Shown: piece by piece, positions 10,429 to 16,400 of the stretch
Position numbering within the stretch: the first letter of the stretch is position 1
Layout: every line of letters starts with the position of its first letter
Source: Tubiluchus corallicola
Taxonomy: Eukaryota; Priapulida; Priapulimorpha; Priapulimorphida; Tubiluchidae
DNA: 22,724 bases
Direction: 5' to 3'
Assembly: GCA_030141605.1 (NCBI GenBank)
Contig: JAQGDQ010001118.1
Span: forward strand, 1 to 22,724
Notes under the pieces: model-generated
Databases searched by the model: none
What the model was told of the DNA's origin: nothing
The model's input: the letters and a program-made list of their open reading frames with translations, nothing else
Position numbers and translations under genes: made by a program

Positions 10429-13400
10429 GTATTATTATTAGTATTATTATTGTATCATTATTATTATTATTATTATAATTATTATTATTATTAATATTAT
10501 TATTATTATTGTGAGCCGTGGTTCAATTTTGATCATGTTTGGTTTTAGAAATGGTACGATGAAGACAAGCCACCGGTTTTCTGGCTGTCTGGCTTCTTTT
10601 TCACTCAAGCATTTTTGACTGGAGCCATGCAGAACTACGCTCGTAAATACACCATCGCCATCGACAAACTTGGCTTCAATTTCAAGGTACAGTAGAACTT
10701 AGTGATGCAGGGATGAGAATTTTCCCCGGATATGCGGAATTCCGAGTTTTTGGAAGACCAGTAGTGCCATTTTTGTAAATCGCGTAAATTCGTTGAGAAA
10801 ATTTTCACGGACCCAGTACATTATTTCACAAACTGACCGCTAGTTGGCAGGCCGTCACTGTGAATGTGTTCTTGAGGCTTGGTCACTTTAATGACAAATA
10901 CTCGACACCCCGGGCCATAATTGTGAATGTGTTCTTGAGGCTTGGTCACTTTAGCGACAAATACTCGACACCTCGCGCCGTAATTGTGAATGTGTTCTTG
11001 AGGCTTGGTCACTTTAGCGACAAATACTCGACACCTCGCGCCGTAATTGTGAATGTGTTCTTGAGGCTTGGTCACTTTAACGGCAAATACTCGACACCCC
11101 GGGCCATAATTGTGAATGTGTTCTTGAGGCTTGGTCACTTTAGCGACAAATACTCGACACCCCGGGCCATAATTGTGAATGTGTTCTTGAGGCTTGGTCA
11201 CTTTGACAACAAATACTCGACACCCCGGGCCGTAATTGTGATTGTGTTCTTGAGGCTTGGTCACTTTAATGACAAATACTCGACACCCCGGGCCATAATT
11301 GTGAATGTGTTCTTGAGACTTGGTCACTTTAATGACAAATACTCGACACCCCGGGCCATAATTGTGAATGTGTTCTTGAGGCTTGGTCACTTTGACAACA
11401 AATACTCGACACCCCGGGCCATAATTGTGAATGTGTTCTTGAGACTTGGTCACTTTAATGACAAATACTCGACACCCCGGGCCATAATTGTGAATGTGTT
11501 CTTGAGGCTTGGTCACTTTGACAACAAATACTCGACACACCGGGCCGTAATTGTGATTGTGTTCTTGAGGCTTGGTCACTTTAATGACAAATACTCGACA
11601 CCCCGGGCCATAATTGTGAATGTGTTCTTGAGGCTTGGTCACTTTAATGACAAATACTCGACACCCCGGGCCATAATTGTGAATGTGTTCTTGAGGCTTG
11701 GTCACTTTGACAACAAATACTAGACACCCCGGGCCGTAATTGTGAATGTGTTCTTGAGGCTTGGTCACTTTAATGACAAATACTCGACACCCCGGGCCGT
11801 AATTGTGATTGTGTTCTTGAGGCTTGGTCACTTTAAAGACAAATACTCAACACCCCGGGCCGTAATTGTGAATGTGTTCTTGAGGCTTGATCACTTTAAT
11901 GACAAATACTCGACACCCCGGGCCATAATTGTGAATGTGTTCTTGAGGCTTGGTCACTTTAATGACAAATACTCTACACCCCGGGCCGTAAGTGTGAATG
12001 TGTTCTTGAGGCTTGGTCATTTTAGCAACAAATACTCGACACCCCGGGCCGTAATTGTGAATGTGTTCTTGAGGCTTGGTCACTTTAACGAGAAATACGC
12101 GCACCCCGGGCCGTAATTGTGAATGTGTTCTTGAGGCTTGATCACTTTAATGACAAATACTCGACACCCCGGGCCGTAATTGTGAATGTGTTCTTGAGGC
12201 TTGGTCACTTTAACGACAAATACTCGACACCCCGGGCCGTAATTGTGAAACTTTTTGACTGATTCTTTGCATCGACTTGACGATTAAATTTTCTTAGGTT
12301 ATACCAAAGGACACTTGCCGGGTGCCTCCAGAAGATGGCGTTTATATCAACGGGCTGTTTATAGACGGAGCGCGTTGGAACAGAGCCAGGTACGTTTCCT
12401 AGCAACAGTTAATTGTGGCTGAGAAATGTCTGTAATTATTATTCAGTGATTAGGTCACTGGACCATTCGGTCATTTTATGTATGATAAACCTTGTATGGG
12501 ATTGAAGTCGGTTGATTTATTTTTTTTTAGTTTATTATTATCACATTCAGTACAATATAATGACATTAAGCACACAGTGACATCAAAATTGTTACTTCAT
12601 ACTGTATTAAATTATTATGTTTCATACACTATCGTTATCATAAAAGAATAATTGTACTGCAGTGGGCTAGAGAAGCAAAGGCTTGTACAAGCCCACTGTC
12701 ATGTGAACCCGATAAAAAAAGAATGGATGAGTGAACAAAAAGAACTGGGAGAAAGGTTAGATCACACAGGAAGGGTAGAAGGATGTGTTAGTGGAAATGG
12801 TAGGAAGAAAGATAATAGATTGCGCTATGTTGACATCAGCTTTAAAGATTTATCAATGATGCCTTGTTTTGCATAATCTGTACCAGGATGGTGGTATGAC
12901 TGCTGCAGTAGGTGTGGGAAATTAGGAAGTGTTGTACTTGTTGAGAATCATTGCTCTGTATTTCCTTTTAAATTTTTGAATTGGCTGAACAGTTTTTAAT
13001 TCATCATTTATGTCATTCCAACCAAAATATTACACCGCATAGGTCCATTTCAGAATGACTATGCCAAATTATCATCAACTGCTGTTAGTATAAAATATAC
13101 TATTGTAATTAGAACTTTTCATAAGTGTCTTGTACTCCTCAGAACAGGAAAAATAATCATTACACTAATCTTTCCATTTATTATACAATCATTTGCAAAA
13201 GTTTAAGACCAAAGTGATTCTTTCATGAAAATTGACAAAACCATCGTTTAACACGGTTCCATCTAAAAACTATTCATTTTTCCTTCTAGAAAAATCTACT
13301 ACAGCATAGTTTGTATGTTTTTATCCACAAATAGTCACAGTTCTTGAACATTTTAGTACTTTGTATGGCCGCCGAAGTTGTCAATCACTGCCTTCATTCT

Positions 13401-16400
13401 AAGAGGCATACTGGAAATTAGGTTTTGGCAGTACTCGGAAGTAATTTCTTTAAGCCAAACGTCCTTGATAACTCTTCGCAAGTCTTCCGCACTTGATGGC
13501 TGCCTGTCTGACCACTAGCAGTATGATGTAATCAACAAAGAATCTGATGCAATCAGGGTACAGTATGATGTAATCAACAAAGAATCTGATGCAATCAGGG
13601 TATGATGAAAACTCGAGCTTGGTCTTAAACTTTTGCAAATGACTGTATTATCATGCTAATCATTAGCTTTAAATATTTGCAAAATTTTAGTCATAAACTG
13701 TCATAATTATCTTCTTAAACATCCCCATATTGCTCTCTGAGTGACCTCTATGAGCCGCAGCTTCCTTGGTCTCCCTAAAACATTCATAATCTAATGTTAT
13801 TGTTTATGTTAACAAGTTGACAATATACACACTATTGGTAATATCTATTTTATGTACCATCATCCGAAATCCATTGAAACTGTTACTGTGTTAATTCAAA
13901 TAAATTGAAATTCAAATTATTACTAAAAGTGGCTTCTGTTGTTGATCAGTAATTTCTTGAAGTCCGTCAAGCACGTGATTTGCCCTCCTTGTTTACGAAC
14001 TACATCTTGGGCTGTAGCAAGCAGGCGATTATTAAATTAGTGTGTACGATCGCGCAAGTGTACACCAGACTAAGCTACTCGATAGGCTAAGTTAGAGGGC
14101 CTGAAAAGGGCGTATTTTTCTTCATTTTATCCAATTAAATCACTTATAAACGTTGAAACAAATAGCATGATTGAATGGCAGAGATTCTCCTGAATAGTGC
14201 ATTACGTAATTTGTAATCATTTAGCTATGTCTGTGCTCATACCGAAGCAGAAAAGTCGTATCGATCTATTTTGAATGGTGCGATACTGAACAAGTTAATA
14301 TTCTTACTAATCGCATGTTGTGTTTTGTTTCTCTCGGAAGGCTCGTAGAGAAAACCAGAAAACACGCCGTCAAATTAAACTAGTTTATTAAGCGAGAATT
14401 CTGCAACACAAAAGTATGAAGGAACACGAAATGTTTACAGTAAACGTGAAAATCTGGAAAACGTTTGAGTGTATCTGAAAATACAAGTATACAAGAGAAT
14501 GTGTAAGTGGCGTCTGTGTGAATCTGTGTGTCCCTGTCAGCGGCCTGCTTCGCCTTATATAGGGTGCCCGAGGCGCTTCTAGAAGTTTTGTTCCAGAACA
14601 TTCTACACGGTAAGACGATTATTCTAATGGAACATTCTACAATGTTCTATTTAATTCTAATAGATGCCAGCGATCTCCACAACACTGCAGTACGATTATT
14701 TTGATTTTTCTTACCTTTGTTCATAGCGGACAGCTTGATGAGGCATTACCCAAGATCCTCTTCTACTCCATGCCGGTCATCTGGTTGATACCCGAGCTAA
14801 AAGAGAACCTGTCTGATGACGACGGACGATACAAATCGCCCGTCTACAAGACCAGGTAATGTTCTAGAGTGGTTTTACGACATAACGTGTTTAATTTAGC
14901 CCCATTTAACATGACTTTAACCCTTTGACTACGTAGTTGCTTTTTAACTAGAAGCAACCCCAATCCCACGGCTGTTAAACTTTTCTACAATGTCTTTACG
15001 TAGCAGTGAAATAAACAGACCTGGGTGACTGAGCTTAGTGCTGAGCTTGGGCAGCAGTCTACCGTCTTCCGCCCCTTGCATGAAAAACATAGGCAGTAGT
15101 GTGCCGCTTTCCGTAGTGAAAGGGTTAATAAATATTTCGTTTGTTAATACATCATTAATTTATTGATCTAACAGAATTTCTGTTTTTTAAGCTTTGAGTT
15201 TTACGAATCATCCTGAATGAATTATTTACCAAACATTATACTTTGTTTTTTGTTATCAAGTGTCTGTGGCTTCGCAAGCAAGGAAAAGTATCATTAAATT
15301 CACAGCTCCCAATAACTGGAATAAAATAAGTGCCCAAGTAAAAATACACAAAACTATTTATTCTTGAAAATGACAATTTTTGATTCATGCTGATAATACA
15401 ATTTTAATGGTTCCATGTCTCATGCAGTCGCAATATATGGCCTCCAATCAATTATAATGCTATTTTAATATACCTCTATGTAAATTAAACATACACTGTG
15501 GTCGTTTCTTCTCCTCTTTTCCTTCTTCCTATCCCTAATCTTACTATTTTTTCCATTCCATCATGTCTACTAACCCTAACCATTCTTTCATTCACTCATC
15601 CTCCCCTCCCTTCCTTCTTCCTATCCCTAATCTTACTATTTTTTTCCATTCCATCATGTCTACTAACCCTAACCATTCTTTCATTCACTCATCCTCCCCT
15701 CCCTTCCTTCTTCCTATCCCTAATCTTACTATTTTTTCCATTCCATCATGTCTACTAACCCTAACCATTCTTTCATTCACTCATTTGTGCCACCCTAACA
15801 AGCCAAGCTTTCAAGGTGTCATACAGCAACTCTTTTATTTGGTTAATTTGACTTCATCAACGTTTTTTTACCTATACTGTTTCTTTTTGTTTCAATAATA
15901 TTGTATGTTGATGTATTTTATATGTATTGCTGGAGTGAAATAAATTGATTCATTGATTGATTGATTGATTGAAGTCTGTTCTTCTGCCGGGAAGTTAAAA
16001 AATGACTCTTTTTCAATTGTTCCATGGTGTCTGTCGTGGTTTACATTGTGATTATTTTATCGTCATTTTATTTTCCCACTGTTTGTTTCTAAAAATTTAT
16101 TTATAAACAATGCTATCGCTATTGTTTGCTATCGCTATTGTTTGCTATTGCTATAAACACACTTATGCTATTGTTGTTATGTTTGTTTTTATGTCTTCTT
16201 TTTGTTATTGCTTTATTCTGATTAGTTTATTTGAGTAATTAACCCTTTCAGTCTGAAAAAATTTTTTTTAATAAGGGAGAATTTTTTGGCTTGGTACTTT
16301 TGTTCAGTATGTCCATCTTGTTTACACATAATAATAATTTTTTTCTACCTGTGCCCGCGTGCTAAATATAGCCTGTATCCCACGGGATACATTGGGATTC

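Larger units (their letters stand above)
13194..13647 (-). mobile_element. Tc1/mariner-like element, internally deleted
   Basis: Terminal inverted repeats CA(A/G)TCATTTGCAAAAGTTT continue to AAGACCAA at both ends (13196 onward and back from 13645). TA dinucleotides at 13194-13195 and 13646-13647 give the expected TA target duplication. Only the last part of the transposase remains. The element is 450 bp against about 1.3 to 1.6 kb for autonomous relatives. Confidence 0.88.

Noticed and set aside
10821-12116. Repeat proteins of up to 336 residues on both strands
   Set aside because: They are translations of the 63-bp intronic minisatellite; its period is a multiple of three and both strands are open, which a real gene would not show.
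15566-15762. Telomere-like CTAACCCTAACC steps
   Set aside because: Only two hexamers per unit within a 92-bp repeat; no run of telomeric repeats.
15498-15898. Hydrophobic open frames (possible membrane proteins)
   Set aside because: Produced by the pyrimidine-rich 92-bp repeat; two frames give similarly repetitive peptides and there is no splice or start context.
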